Of a DNA stretch of 64,000 bases, positions 37,076-48,063 are shown in pieces. Where the stretch lies: positions 1 through 64,000 of the forward strand of contig JAJFGK010000075.1 of the NCBI GenBank assembly GCA_021776195.1. Reading direction: 5' to 3'. The notes under the pieces are model-generated. The model did no database searches. It saw only the letters and a program-made list of their open reading frames with translations, and was not told the DNA's origin. Position 1 is the first letter of the stretch. Every line of letters begins with the position of its first letter. A program made the position numbers and the translations under genes. This stretch comes from Kiloniellaceae bacterium. Lineage in GTDB: Bacteria; Pseudomonadota; Alphaproteobacteria; Kiloniellales; Kiloniellaceae.

Positions 37076-37357
37076 ATGCGCTGGTAGCACGACCAAAGGG
37101 AGCCCGGCAATGGAGCCTGGCCCGGAGCCGGACACCAGGGTGGGGCCTCCGCGCTGGCCGGGCGGATTGTGCAATGCGGTCAGGAGGACATCACATAACG
37201 CTCGTCATTGGCGACGGCGACCGGTGCGCGCATTACGGCCCTTCGCGCGCCTTGCCGAGTGAGCGTGGCAATAGGTCGTCGGGGTACCATATGTCTAAAC
37301 TCTATCCATTTGGTCTCGACCTCCGAGCTGGGATCAAAATTTACAAGAGGGGGCCAG

Positions 37358-38875
37358 ATGGCGGCGAAGGGAAGCAGGGGGGGTTGGCTGCGCCGGCTCG
37401 CCTGTTTGAGTGGCGCCGTTGTCGCAATCCTGCTGACGCGAAGCCCGGCGCAGGCCCATTCCTTCGGGGCGCGACACGATCTGCCCCTGCCTCTCTGGGT
37501 CTATCTGGCCGGTGCCGGCGCGGCGGTCGCGATATCCTTCGTGGTGATGGCGATCTTCATGGGTCGATCCGGGAGGCGGGCCGAGATCTGGCACCGCGCC
37601 TTGCCTGGTGTCCTTTCGCACTGGTTGACCCATCCTTGGCTCAGAGCCTCCCTTCAAGTCGCTGGCGTTGCGCTCTTCGTCCTGGTCCTGGCCACAGGTT
37701 TTCTCGGCAGCGACAAGACGATCGAAAACTTCGCGCCGACCTTCGTCTGGGTCATCTGGTGGGTCGGCCTGGCCTTCGCCCAAGCGCTGATCGGCGACCT
37801 CTGGGCGCTCATCAATCCCTGGCGGACTCTCTTTGCCTGGGCAGAGATCCTGGTGGCGGCCCTGACCGGTGGCCGCAGCCTCTCACGGCACTGGCCCTAT
37901 CCTGACTGGTTGGATGCCTGGCCCGCGGTCGTGTTGTTCTGGCTCTACGCATGGTTCGAGCTGGTGCCGAACGCCTCGCAGTCCCCCTCGTCCCTGGCCA
38001 CGGCAGTAATGATCTATTCCGGCATCACCTGGTACGGCATGATCTGTTACGGTCGCGAGACCTGGCTCGCCAGGGGCGAGGCATTTGCGCTCTTTTTCGG
38101 GTTTCTGGCCCGCTTCGCGCCGACGGTTAGCCGGGACCAGGCCGATGGCGCGCGAAGGCTCCTGCTGCGCCCCTTTGGTGTCGGTTTGCTGGTGACACGG
38201 CCTTTGGGCGGTCCCTTGGTCGTCTTTGTCGTGCTGATGCTCGCCACCGTGACCGTCGATGGGTTCAGCGAGACACCGCCCTGGTCGGCACTGCTCACCT
38301 GGATGATCGAGGATCAGACGGTCAGGCCTCTGCTATTGTGGCTGCGCGGCGTCGGTTTCGATATTTTGGGCGTCTTCAAGACCGTGGCGCTGGTCGTCTT
38401 CCCGCTCGTCTTTCTCGCTTTTTATGGGGGCTTCTCGTGGCTGACCGCCCGCCTGGCCGGTGGCGGGCAGTCATGGCGAGTCACCGCGGGAGCCTTCGTG
38501 CTCACTCTTGTGCCGATCGCCATCGCCTATCACCTGGCTCACTATTTTTCCTACCTGGTGATTTTCGGCCAGTACATGGTTCCCCTGGCCTCGGATCCCT
38601 TCGGCTTTGGCTGGGACCTCTTCGGCACGGCGGATGCGACCCTCGATCTGGAACTGGCGAACCCTAAGCTGATCTGGACCGTGGCGGCACTGGCGATCCT
38701 GATTGGACATCTGATGTCTGTCTATCTCGCCCATGTCACGGCGCTCAGGCTCTACGGCGACCGGCGCGCAGCCCTGGCGAGCCAGGTTCCCATGCTGGTG
38801 CTGATGGTCCTCTACACCATGACCAGTCTCTGGATCATGGCCCAGCCGATCGTCGAGGATCCCTCGCTCTTCTGA
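37358..38875 (+). CDS. Large multi-span membrane protein of unknown function
   Basis: This 505-residue protein has an N-terminal hydrophobic segment (LACLSGAVVAILLTRSPAQA), then AHSFGARHDLPLPLWVYLAGAGAAVAISF, and about eleven to thirteen spans in all. Conserved-looking loops include WWVGLAFAQALIGDLWALINPWRTLF, YAWFELVPNASQSPSSLATAV and YHLAHYFSYLVIFGQYMVPLASDPFG, whose His and aromatic residues may bind a cofactor. I recall relatives annotated as fenitrothion hydrolase, but that label is based on few proteins. A transport or respiratory-chain-related role is equally possible. ATG 37358 has GAGGGGG upstream. It diverges from sua5 over a 282-base gap. Confidence 0.65.
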   Translation: MAAKGSRGGWLRRLACLSGAVVAILLTRSPAQAHSFGARHDLPLPLWVYLAGAGAAVAISFVVMAIFMGRSGRRAEIWHRALPGVLSHWLTHPWLRASLQVAGVALFVLVLATGFLGSDKTIENFAPTFVWVIWWVGLAFAQALIGDLWALINPWRTLFAWAEILVAALTGGRSLSRHWPYPDWLDAWPAVVLFWLYAWFELVPNASQSPSSLATAVMIYSGITWYGMICYGRETWLARGEAFALFFGFLARFAPTVSRDQADGARRLLLRPFGVGLLVTRPLGGPLVVFVVLMLATVTVDGFSETPPWSALLTWMIEDQTVRPLLLWLRGVGFDILGVFKTVALVVFPLVFLAFYGGFSWLTARLAGGGQSWRVTAGAFVLTLVPIAIAYHLAHYFSYLVIFGQYMVPLASDPFGFGWDLFGTADATLDLELANPKLIWTVAALAILIGHLMSVYLAHVTALRLYGDRRAALASQVPMLVLMVLYTMTSLWIMAQPIVEDPSLF

Positions 38876-38936
38876 GTCCCAAAGCGACGGCAAGCCGGCG
38901 GAACTCAATAATGTTCGAGGGCCTGAATCACAACCG

Positions 38937-38966
38937 GGGGCCCACATAAGGGGCCCCGCGGCTTTT
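38937..38966 (+). terminator. Probable terminator after the membrane-protein gene
   Basis: GGGGCCC and GGGCCCC are 7-base arms around ACATAAG, followed by GCGGCTTTT. It lies about 60 bases after the stop codon. The T-run is short and delayed, so termination may be weak. Confidence 0.5.
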
Positions 38967-39159
38967 GCTTCTGTTGCCAGTTGCTCTCCCCGGTTCTCAA
39001 AACCGAGGGCTGACCTGGCTGGTCACCGCACAGGCATTGCGGCGGCTATGGCGTGAACGCATGAATCGTTCACGTGGGATAACTTTGCGCCTCGTTAACC
39101 ATAAAATCAAGATGGGAATTCTCGCCTGTGGATAGTCCGTGGCCGAACGAGGCACGGGC

Positions 39160-39969
39160 CTAGGTTTTGCCAGGCTGGCCCAGGGCATAGAAGTTGGGAT
39201 TCTCGAAGCCCGGCTTGCCGTAGGTGAGGGGCTCGCCGGTCGCGGCGAAGACGGCGCCGCCGGCGGCTTTCAGCACCGCGTGGCCGGCGGCGGTGTCCCA
39301 CTCCATGGTGCGCCCGAAGCGCGGGTAGAGGTCGGCACGGCCGGCGGCCAGCAGGCAGAATTTGACCGACGAGCCGGCATTGACCGTCTCGGCCACCTTG
39401 TGCGCCGCGAGAAAGGCCTCCAGCGCCTCGCCGCTGCCGTGGCGCCGGCTGGCGACCGCCACGGGCCCGCCGGGCGGGACCTCGCGGGTGCGGATCTCCA
39501 TCGCCGGCTGGTCGGTGTTGGAAAAGACCGCGCGCCGGGGCCCGCCGGGCTGGCTGGTCCCGGCCCAGGTCATGGCCATGGCCGGGGCGTGGACCACGCC
39601 GGCGACCGGCTGTCCGGCCTCGATCAACGCGATGTTGACGGTGAATTCACCGTTGCGCGAGATGAACTCCTTGGTCCCGTCCAGCGGGTCGACCAGCCAG
39701 AAGCGACCGGCCGAGACATCAGGAATGTGCCCGGCCGCGGCAGCTTCTTCCGCGACCACGGGAATGTCGGGCGTCAGCGTGGCCAGGGCCTCGAGAATGA
39801 AGTCCTCGGCCGCCTCGTCGGCCGCGGTCACCGGGGAGGAATCCGCCTTTTCGCTGACCTCGATCGCGTCGCCCTCGGCATAGTAGGCGAGGATCACCTT
39901 GCCGGCGCGCTCGGCGATCAAGGTCAGAACCGCGAGCAGATCGTCTTGAGATGTGGCGTCGTCATGCAT
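39160..39969 (-). CDS. cysQ: 3'(2'),5'-bisphosphate nucleotidase CysQ
   Basis: This Mg-dependent, Li-sensitive phosphatase hydrolyses 3'-phosphoadenosine 5'-phosphate to AMP and so recycles the by-product of sulfate assimilation. The 269-residue product has the inositol-monophosphatase-fold motifs VVAEEAAAAG and FWLVDPLDGTKEFISRNGEFTVNIALI (metal-binding DxDGT), plus MEWDTAAGHAVLKAAGGAV near the C-terminus. The start at 39969 (MHDDATSQ) is chosen because family similarity begins there. It is downstream of nrdB on the same strand with a 186-base gap and is probably transcribed separately. Confidence 0.9.
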   Translation of the reverse strand: MHDDATSQDDLLAVLTLIAERAGKVILAYYAEGDAIEVSEKADSSPVTAADEAAEDFILEALATLTPDIPVVAEEAAAAGHIPDVSAGRFWLVDPLDGTKEFISRNGEFTVNIALIEAGQPVAGVVHAPAMAMTWAGTSQPGGPRRAVFSNTDQPAMEIRTREVPPGGPVAVASRRHGSGEALEAFLAAHKVAETVNAGSSVKFCLLAAGRADLYPRFGRTMEWDTAAGHAVLKAAGGAVFAATGEPLTYGKPGFENPNFYALGQPGKT

Positions 39970-40155
39970 GGCGTCGGGCCGTTCTTCCTGGTCGCACCGC
40001 CCCAGGCGGAGCACCGCCCCTGGCGGGCGACGACGATTGTGGTGCCGCTAACCGGCGTGACACGCAAGGGTAAAGTCGGGAACGGGAGGAGAGCGCATGG
40101 CCAGCCGCCGGCAGGACCGCGAAATCGGTCCGCGAATGCCCGGCCGCCGAGGACC

Positions 40156-41115
40156 TCAGCTGAACGCTTCGTCCCAGGTTCCCTGGGTCGAGGCCTTGGA
40201 GTACTCCGTCGCCCGGTTCTCGAAGAAGTTCGTGTGCTCGACGCCGTTCAGCATCACATCGAGCCAGGGCAGCGGATTTGCATCCGTACGATAGATCGGC
40301 TGGAGGCCCAACTGGGTCAGACGCCGGTCGGCGATGTAGCGGATGTAGGCCTTGACCTCATCCGCCGTGAGCCCCTCGATGCCGCCGGCGCCGAAGGCCA
40401 GGTCGATGAAGGCGTCCTCGTGGGTGATGATGGTCTCGCAGACCTTGTAGAGCTTGCGCCGAAGGTCTTCGTTCCAGACCTCGGGAAACTCCTCGGTGAA
40501 GGTCTTGAAGAGACGGATGATCGACTGGGTATGCAGCGACTCGTCGCGCACCGACCAGGTGACGATCTGGCCCATGCCCTTCATCTTGTTGAAGCGGGGG
40601 AAATTCAACAGGATGGCGAAGGAGGCGAAGAGCTGCAGCCCTTCGGTGAAGGCGCCGAAGACCGCCAGGGTGATCGCGATCTCTTCCTTGGTCTCGCAGC
40701 CGAACTGCTGCATGTAGTCGTACTTGTCCTTCATCTCCTTGTAGTGGAGGAAGGCGGAGTATTCCGTCTCGGGCATGCCGATGGTGTCCAGCAGGTGCGA
40801 GTAGGCGGCGATATGGACCGTCTCCATGTTGGAGAAGGCGGCCAGCATCATTTGCACTTCCGTCGGCTTGAAGACCCGCGAATAGTGCCGCATGTAGCAG
40901 TTGTTGACCTCGACGTCGGACTGCGTGAAGAAGCGGAAAATCTGGGTCAGAAGACTCTTTTCCCCAGGCGTCAGGACGCGCTGCCAATCCTTCACGTCAT
41001 CGGCCAGCGGAACCTCTTCGGGCAGCCAGTGAATGCGCTGCTGCTGCAGCCAGGCATCGTAGGCCCAAGGGTACTTGAAAGGCTTGTAGACCGGATTGCT
41101 ATCGAGCAGGGACAT
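40156..41115 (-). CDS. nrdB: Ribonucleotide reductase class Ia, small (beta) subunit
   Basis: The protein houses the diiron-tyrosyl radical that starts ribonucleotide reduction in the large subunit. The 319-residue product has the iron-ligand pattern in order: Asp in QSDVEVNNCY, Glu and His in FSNMETVHIAAYSHLL, and further ligands in FTEGLQLFASF and RDESLHTQSI. The C-terminal tail is short. It is separated from nrdA by 44 bases and is co-transcribed with it on the minus strand. This pair provides aerobic dNTP synthesis; no other class of reductase is seen in the window. Confidence 0.93.
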   Translation of the reverse strand: MSLLDSNPVYKPFKYPWAYDAWLQQQRIHWLPEEVPLADDVKDWQRVLTPGEKSLLTQIFRFFTQSDVEVNNCYMRHYSRVFKPTEVQMMLAAFSNMETVHIAAYSHLLDTIGMPETEYSAFLHYKEMKDKYDYMQQFGCETKEEIAITLAVFGAFTEGLQLFASFAILLNFPRFNKMKGMGQIVTWSVRDESLHTQSIIRLFKTFTEEFPEVWNEDLRRKLYKVCETIITHEDAFIDLAFGAGGIEGLTADEVKAYIRYIADRRLTQLGLQPIYRTDANPLPWLDVMLNGVEHTNFFENRATEYSKASTQGTWDEAFS

Positions 41116-41159
41116 CGGGGATTTTTACTTTCTTCGATCTGAGAGGTTTCGGCGTCAAG

Positions 41160-43124
41160 TCACTGACAAGCCAGACACTCATCGTAGTCGATGGGGCCGT
41201 TGAGGCTGCTGTCGCCGACCTTGCCGAGGAGCGGCACGGCGGCGGCCGGGCGCGCGCTCACCGACGATTCGGCGCGCTGCATCGACTTGGAGCGGCAGTA
41301 GTAGAGGCTCTTTACGCCGCGCTTCCAGGCCTGATAGTGGACCTGGTGCAGGTCGCGCTTGTGCACGTCGGCCGGCAGGAAAACGTTCAATGACTGAGCC
41401 TGGCAGATCATCGGCGCGCGGTCGGCGGCGTGTTCGATGAGCCAGCGCTGATCCATCTCGAAGGCGGTCTTGAAGATATCCTTTTCCTCGTCGCTGAGGC
41501 AGTCGAGGTGCTGAACCGAGCCTTCGTTGATCGTGATCGAGGACCAGGTTTCTTCGTTGTTTTGACCTTTTTCCTCAAGTAATTTTTCTAAGTATGTGTT
41601 TCGAACGGAAAAAGACCCCGACAGTGTCTTGTGGGTGAAGGCATTGGCCGCCGCCGGCTCGATGCCCGGCGAGGCACCGCCGCAGATGATCGAGATCGAG
41701 GCCGTGGGCGCCACCGCCATCTTGTTGGAGAAGCGCTCCATGATGCCGAACTCCGCCGCGTCGGGGCAGGGGCCGCGCTCTTCGGCCAGCGTTTTCGAGG
41801 CGGCATCGGCCTGGGCCCGGATGTGCTTGAACATGCGGTTGTTCCAGACCTTCGCCATGACGTTCTCCATGGCGATGGAGTTGGCCTGCAGGAAGGAGTG
41901 AAAGCCCATCACGCCGAGCCCCACCGAGCGCTCGCGCATCGCCGAGTACTTGGCGCGCTGCATCGATTCCGGGGCCTTGTTGATGAAGTCCTGCAGCACG
42001 TTATCGAGGAATCGCATGATATCCTCGATGAAGAATTCGGCGTCGTGCCACTCGAAGAAGCGCTCGAGGTTGAGCGAGGAGAGGCAGCAGACCGCGGTGC
42101 GCTCCTTGCCGCGATGATCCATGCCGGTCGGCAGGGTGATCTCGGAGCAGAGATTCGACATCTTGACCGACAGGCCGGCGAGCTTCTGATGCTCGGGAAT
42201 CTGCCGATTCACCGTGTCGCCGAAGATCAGGTAGGGCTCGCCGGTTTCAATGCGCGAGGTGAGGATGCGGATCCACAGGTCGCGCGCCTTGATGCGCCGA
42301 ATCGGAGTGTTGTCGCGCGGACTGAGCAGGGCCCACTCGTCGTCCTCCTCGACCGCCCGCATGAAGGCGTCGGGGATCACCACGCCGTGGTGCAGATTGA
42401 GCGCCTTGCGGTTGGGATCGCCGCCGGTGGGCCGGCGCATCTCGACGAATTCCTCGATCTCGGGGTGGCTGACCGGCATGTAGCAGGCCGCCGAGCCGCG
42501 CCGGAGCGAGCCCTGGGAGATCGCCAGGGTCAGGGAATCCATCACTCGAATGAAGGGAATAACGCCGGAGGTCTTGCCGTTCTGGCCGACCTTCTCGCCG
42601 ATCGAGCGCAGGTTCCCCCAATAGCTGCCGATGCCGCCGCCGCGCGCCGCCAGCCAGACATTCTCGTTCCACAGGCCGAGAATGCCGTCCAGGCTGTCGC
42701 CGGCTTCGTTCAGAAAACAGGAAATCGGCAGGCCGCGGCTGGTGCCGCCGTTCGAGAGCACGGGGGTCGCCGGCATGAACCAGAGCCTGGAGATGTAGTC
42801 ATAGAGGCGCTGGGCGTGCGCCGTATCGTCGGCGTAGTGCGCGGCAACCCGGGCGAAGAGGTCCTGAAAGGATTCTTTGGGCATCAGGTAGCGATCGCGC
42901 AGGGTCGCCTTGCCGAATTCGGTCAAGAGATCGTCTCGGGACCGGTCGAGCTGGACTTTAATGCCGCGTTCGTTTTGGAACTCGTCCCGAACCACTGTAT
43001 CGAAGAGGCTCACCGGCTCGTTGGCGCCGCCAAACTCCTGGGCCTGGTTATCCACAGGGTGGGAGGGGACCTCTCCCCCCTGGTGAAGGCCTGATTCTTC
43101 CTGTAAAAGTGCCGACCCGTCCAT
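41160..43124 (-). CDS. nrdA: Ribonucleotide reductase class Ia, large (alpha) subunit
   Basis: The product reduces ribonucleoside diphosphates at the active site using three Cys and a thiyl radical. The 654-residue protein has the N-terminal redox Cys in LPISCFLNEAGDSLDGILG, the active-site NLCSEITLP and CCLSSLNLERFFEW, the finger-loop region, and a C-terminal DECLACQ pair that shuttles electrons to thioredoxin or glutaredoxin. An ATP-cone appears absent, as the N-terminus is short. I chose ATG 43124 because GGAGG lies 7 bases upstream; an ATG at 43142 and a TTG further out are in frame but poorer. DnaA-box and NrdR-like sites surround the start. Confidence 0.93.
   Translation of the reverse strand: MDGSALLQEESGLHQGGEVPSHPVDNQAQEFGGANEPVSLFDTVVRDEFQNERGIKVQLDRSRDDLLTEFGKATLRDRYLMPKESFQDLFARVAAHYADDTAHAQRLYDYISRLWFMPATPVLSNGGTSRGLPISCFLNEAGDSLDGILGLWNENVWLAARGGGIGSYWGNLRSIGEKVGQNGKTSGVIPFIRVMDSLTLAISQGSLRRGSAACYMPVSHPEIEEFVEMRRPTGGDPNRKALNLHHGVVIPDAFMRAVEEDDEWALLSPRDNTPIRRIKARDLWIRILTSRIETGEPYLIFGDTVNRQIPEHQKLAGLSVKMSNLCSEITLPTGMDHRGKERTAVCCLSSLNLERFFEWHDAEFFIEDIMRFLDNVLQDFINKAPESMQRAKYSAMRERSVGLGVMGFHSFLQANSIAMENVMAKVWNNRMFKHIRAQADAASKTLAEERGPCPDAAEFGIMERFSNKMAVAPTASISIICGGASPGIEPAAANAFTHKTLSGSFSVRNTYLEKLLEEKGQNNEETWSSITINEGSVQHLDCLSDEEKDIFKTAFEMDQRWLIEHAADRAPMICQAQSLNVFLPADVHKRDLHQVHYQAWKRGVKSLYYCRSKSMQRAESSVSARPAAAVPLLGKVGDSSLNGPIDYDECLACQ
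43048..43056 (+). promoter_or_regulatory. DnaA box near the start of nrdA
   Basis: TTATCCACA is a perfect match to the DnaA-box consensus, inside the first 30 codons of nrdA. Two partial matches (CCATCCACA and its inverted neighbour in the 43142-43155 palindrome) lie nearby. DnaA binding upstream of nrdAB is known in E. coli, which supports a real link, though boxes of this length also occur by chance. Confidence 0.45.
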
Positions 43125-43141
43125 CAAATCCCTCCGATCCA

Positions 43142-43155
43142 TCCACAGCTGTGGA
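43142..43155 (+). promoter_or_regulatory. 14-base palindrome at the nrdA start
   Basis: TCCACAGCTGTGGA is a perfect palindrome lying 18 bases upstream of the chosen nrdA start. Each arm contains TCCACA, the core of a DnaA box, so it could be a paired weak site or an unrelated operator. Confidence 0.4.
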
Positions 43156-43174
43156 TTGGATAAATTGTGCAAAA

Positions 43175-43190
43175 CTACTATATATTGGGC
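43175..43190 (-). promoter_or_regulatory. NrdR-like box upstream of nrdA
   Basis: On the minus strand the sequence GCCCAATATATAGTAG matches the core of the NrdR box (CAATATATwG). NrdR is the zinc-finger/ATP-cone repressor of reductase genes. It lies about 50 bases upstream of the nrdA start. A weaker AT-rich candidate, AACAAATATAGAACAA, occurs at 43245-43260, about 70 bases farther, rather than the usual spacing. Confidence 0.55.
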
Positions 43191-43599
43191 ACTCGTCCCC
43201 CGAGAGCACCAAATCTAGCGGGCGCATGGCCCAGTGTCGAGAAGAACAAATATAGAACAAATTGTGAGGCCCGTCCAGCGAGCCTTTCGGGTCGCCTGTT
43301 CTGAGTTGGGGCGGAGAGGGCGGAATCCCCGATTTCCGCGCCCTGCAGGATCGATTGATCCGCGTCGCGCACCGACAAGAAAGCTGTCACGCTCCTGTCA
43401 TATTTTTTTCTGACTGCGGAAATCCCCTAGTCGGGGCGGTGGCGGAAATGTCTTTTGATCGGGGCCTCTCCGGGGGCTCGGACGACGTGCTTCAGGGTTT
43501 GCAGGCTCTGTTCACCCGGCCGCCCGGAGAGGCGTTCTGTTCGTAATTCGCTATCTCAATTCACTATCTGTTTCCTGAGGGTCGATCCCCAAGCAAGCG

Positions 43600-44106
43600 C
43601 TATTGCACAATTTCCCAAGATCCGTCGGGCTGCCGGCAGGCGACGCCGTAGCCGTTCTCGGCCTCGCCGCCGACGTAGATGGTGGTCTGGTACTCACGGC
43701 AATATTCGCCACGATTCCCGGTGCCCTCGCGAGTCGGGGTCACGGTGCCGTAGTTGCCCGAGTCGGGATTGTTCCAGGCGATGGTCTCGCCAATCGGTGC
43801 GGCGCTTGCCCGGTGCTGGGCGCGTTGCGCATAGCGCCGGTCGGCATCGTCCAGCTCGCCGCCAATCGCGCCGCCAACCAGGGCACCGATCAGCACGCCG
43901 GCACCGGTGGCGGCCAGTTGGCCCTTGCCGCTGCCGATCTGGGAGCCGAGAAAACCGCCCAGGGCGCCGCCGCCCAGGGCGCCGACCGTCTGTTTGGGCC
44001 CATAGGCATACTGTCCGTTGGAGCAGGCGCCCAAGGCCAGGGCCAGTACCAAGGTCGCCCCGGTGAGGAACTTGCCGATTCGGTGCTCTACGATTGTCCT
44101 GGACAT
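43600..44106 (-). CDS. Glycine-zipper lipoprotein (17 kDa surface antigen-like)
   Basis: This 168-residue outer-membrane lipoprotein has a lipobox LALGACS. Next comes a glycine-zipper core of the YMGG/17 kDa antigen type, TVGALGGGALGGFLGSQIGSGKGQLAATGAGVLIGALVGGAIGGELDDAD. Beyond that is a C-terminal domain with WNNPDSGNYGTVTPTREG and GEYCREYQTTIYVGGEAENGYGVACRQPDGSW. The two conserved Cys and the WNNPxSGNxGxVTPTR pattern are typical of the RT0821/Lpp0805-like surface protein family. ATG 44106 is preceded by AAAGGAAAT. The family is envelope-related, exact role unknown. It is followed on the same strand by the nrd operon after a 475-base gap. Confidence 0.87.
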   Translation of the reverse strand: MSRTIVEHRIGKFLTGATLVLALALGACSNGQYAYGPKQTVGALGGGALGGFLGSQIGSGKGQLAATGAGVLIGALVGGAIGGELDDADRRYAQRAQHRASAAPIGETIAWNNPDSGNYGTVTPTREGTGNRGEYCREYQTTIYVGGEAENGYGVACRQPDGSWEIVQ

Positions 44107-44491
44107 GGTGATTTCCTTTGCCTGCCGAGCTTCCGTCGCCCCCGTCTTCCCAATCCGATACGTCACCGAACGGGGAGGGCTTTGTAGGTCCGATAGTGAA
44201 TGTATAAGTGCATCTAAATATGATGTCAAGTATGAAATCAAATTCCAAAAAACATTATGACTTAGAATTAAGTCATATATTACAATAAATAATAATGTTT
44301 TATTGATCTGAAATAGTAGAATATGATTTGAAGGATTTGGCCGTTTCACGGCATTTTTAGATGTAAATGGGGATCTATCATGTTAGACCCCCACCTGTCC
44401 GCCCGGTGGACAAGCCCCAAGCGACAGCTCAGATCCGATGCGCGCGTCTGGATGAGCCGATTCGGGCCGCACCTCCGAAAAGGGAATTCGA
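44107..44491 (+). other. Divergent intergenic region, partly AT-rich
   Basis: This gap lies between the lipoprotein gene (minus) and the hypothetical gene at 44492 (plus). The stretch 44190-44345 is strongly AT-rich and should contain divergent promoters. No exact consensus pair or gene is evident. Confidence 0.55.
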
Positions 44492-44908
44492 ATGACCGAT
44501 TCGCTGAGATACAACGATGTGCAGCGCCGCACCTACCTGGAGATGATCGATCGCATCGGTCTCTCCTGGCTGTCGGTCTTCGATGGCAACACGGAGTTCT
44601 ATTCCGCCAACTATTGGGACCTCCTGACCAAACTCTGGCGCAACCCCCGTCCCGTGCGCAAGACCGATGCCTTGCGGTTCATGACCGCCATCAAGAGCGC
44701 CCATACCGCCGGCAAGTATCTTCAAGAGGCGATCGACGACGGGCTGGTCAAGGAGATGGATAACCCCGAAGATGCGCGCTCCAAGCTGGTGGCGCTCGAT
44801 GAGGAGATGCGCCGCAAGCTCGACCGCTTTTTCGACGATGCCGTCGGCTTGGTGCGCGTGACCAGCCGCGACATCGATATCAAGGGGCCGTCACCTCAAG
44901 ATCCCTGA
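44492..44908 (+). CDS. Hypothetical protein, possibly winged-helix
   Basis: This 138-residue soluble protein starts MTDSLRYNDVQRRTYLEMIDRIGLSWLSVFDG. The central part, LTKLWRNPRPVRKTDALRFMTAIKSAHTAGKYLQEAIDDGLVKE, has the helix-helix-then-helix pattern of a winged-helix DNA-binding domain (recognition-helix-like AHTAGKYLQEAIDDGLV), followed by a dimerisation-like helix in EEMRRKLDRFFDDAVGLV. This resembles MarR-like proteins but lacks clear signature residues. It runs 32 bases ahead of an SDR gene in the same direction and may be its regulator. Its coding strand has normal GC bias and the frame is intact. Confidence 0.6.
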   Translation: MTDSLRYNDVQRRTYLEMIDRIGLSWLSVFDGNTEFYSANYWDLLTKLWRNPRPVRKTDALRFMTAIKSAHTAGKYLQEAIDDGLVKEMDNPEDARSKLVALDEEMRRKLDRFFDDAVGLVRVTSRDIDIKGPSPQDP

Positions 44909-44940
44909 GCGGGCACGGCCGATGAGCAGGAGAGAAATTC

Positions 44941-45624
44941 ATGGCACAGGGTGATGTGGCTTTGATCGTGGGTGCCGGGAGCGGCCTCAGTGCGTCCTTG
45001 GCGCGCCAGGCCGCGGACGCCGGCATGACGGTCGCTCTGGCGGCCCGCAACAGCGACAAGCTGGCCGATCTCTGCGCCGAGACCGGCGCGCGGGCCTATG
45101 CCTGCGACGCGGCCCGGCCCGACCAGGTGGCGGGTCTGTTCAGCGCTCTCGAGGCTGACCTCGGGGTGCCGGATCTGGTGGTCTACAATGCCAGCGCCCG
45201 GGTTCGCGGTCCCTTTGTCGAGCTCGACCCGGCGGGGGTCGAGAATACCTTGATGGTGACCTGCTACGGCGCTTTCCTGGTCGCCCAGGCGGCGGCGCGC
45301 CTGATGGTGCCGCGCGGAAAGGGTGCGATCTTCCTGACCGGCGCTTCGGCCGGGGTGAAGGGCTATCCGCAGTCGGCGCCCTTCGCGATGGGCAAATTCG
45401 GCCTGCGCGGCCTGGCCCAGTCCATGGCCCGCGAACTCCAGCCCCAGGGCCTTCACATCGCGCACTTCGTGATCGACGGCGGGATCGGCGAGAGCCCGCC
45501 CGAGGCGCCGGACAGCCGCCTGCACCCCGATGAGATCGCGCGGACCTATTTCGACGTCTACCGTCAGCATCGCTCCGCCTGGGCCTGGGAAATCGAGCTC
45601 CGTCCCTGGGTCGAGCGTTTCTGA
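44941..45624 (+). CDS. Atypical SDR-family protein (Phe in place of active-site Tyr)
   Basis: This 227-residue Rossmann-fold protein has a nucleotide loop VGAGSGLSASLARQAADAG (about 10-28). The NNAG-equivalent is YNASARVRGP, the Ser segment FLTGASAGVKGYPQSAP, and the usual YxxxK is PFAMGKFGLRGLAQSMARELQ, where Phe replaces the catalytic Tyr while Lys is kept. The same FAMGKF pattern is conserved in a group of SDRs, so it is likely a real subfamily trait and not a mutation. Such proteins may have lost the ordinary proton relay or use another residue. The start codon has GGAGAG upstream. Confidence 0.82.
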   Translation: MAQGDVALIVGAGSGLSASLARQAADAGMTVALAARNSDKLADLCAETGARAYACDAARPDQVAGLFSALEADLGVPDLVVYNASARVRGPFVELDPAGVENTLMVTCYGAFLVAQAAARLMVPRGKGAIFLTGASAGVKGYPQSAPFAMGKFGLRGLAQSMARELQPQGLHIAHFVIDGGIGESPPEAPDSRLHPDEIARTYFDVYRQHRSAWAWEIELRPWVERF

Positions 45625-45794
45625 GGGGGCGAGCGCTTTCGAGGCTTTGGCGGGGACCGTGACGGCCCAAACTTCCGGTTCGCGTTCCACCAGGACTCTG
45701 TGCCGAATCTCTGCGCCGAACCGAGATTGGGCCTACATTCCCTTGCGGTACAGGTCGTCCTGACTACTATATGGCCGATTCTTCAGGAGGGACC

Positions 45795-48032
<2,238 letters not shown>

Positions 48033-48063
48033 GACGTTCGTCAAGGAGCTGGAGCGGGCGCCT

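Larger units (their letters stand above)
43125..43599 (-). other. nrdA upstream region
   Basis: These 475 bases lie between the start of nrdA and the 3' end of the glycine-zipper lipoprotein gene, both on the minus strand. The nrdA-proximal 140 bases hold the regulatory sites listed separately. The remainder (about 43270-43599) contains no gene or repeat I can support. Confidence 0.6.

Noticed and set aside
37208..37357. Upstream extension of the large membrane protein
   Set aside because: An ATG at 37358 with a good ribosome site begins the signal-like segment; the extension is polar and Arg-rich.
39001..39159. Possible tRNA or small RNA in the gap before cysQ
   Set aside because: No cloverleaf or T-loop consensus could be formed; only the short hairpin listed before it is convincing.
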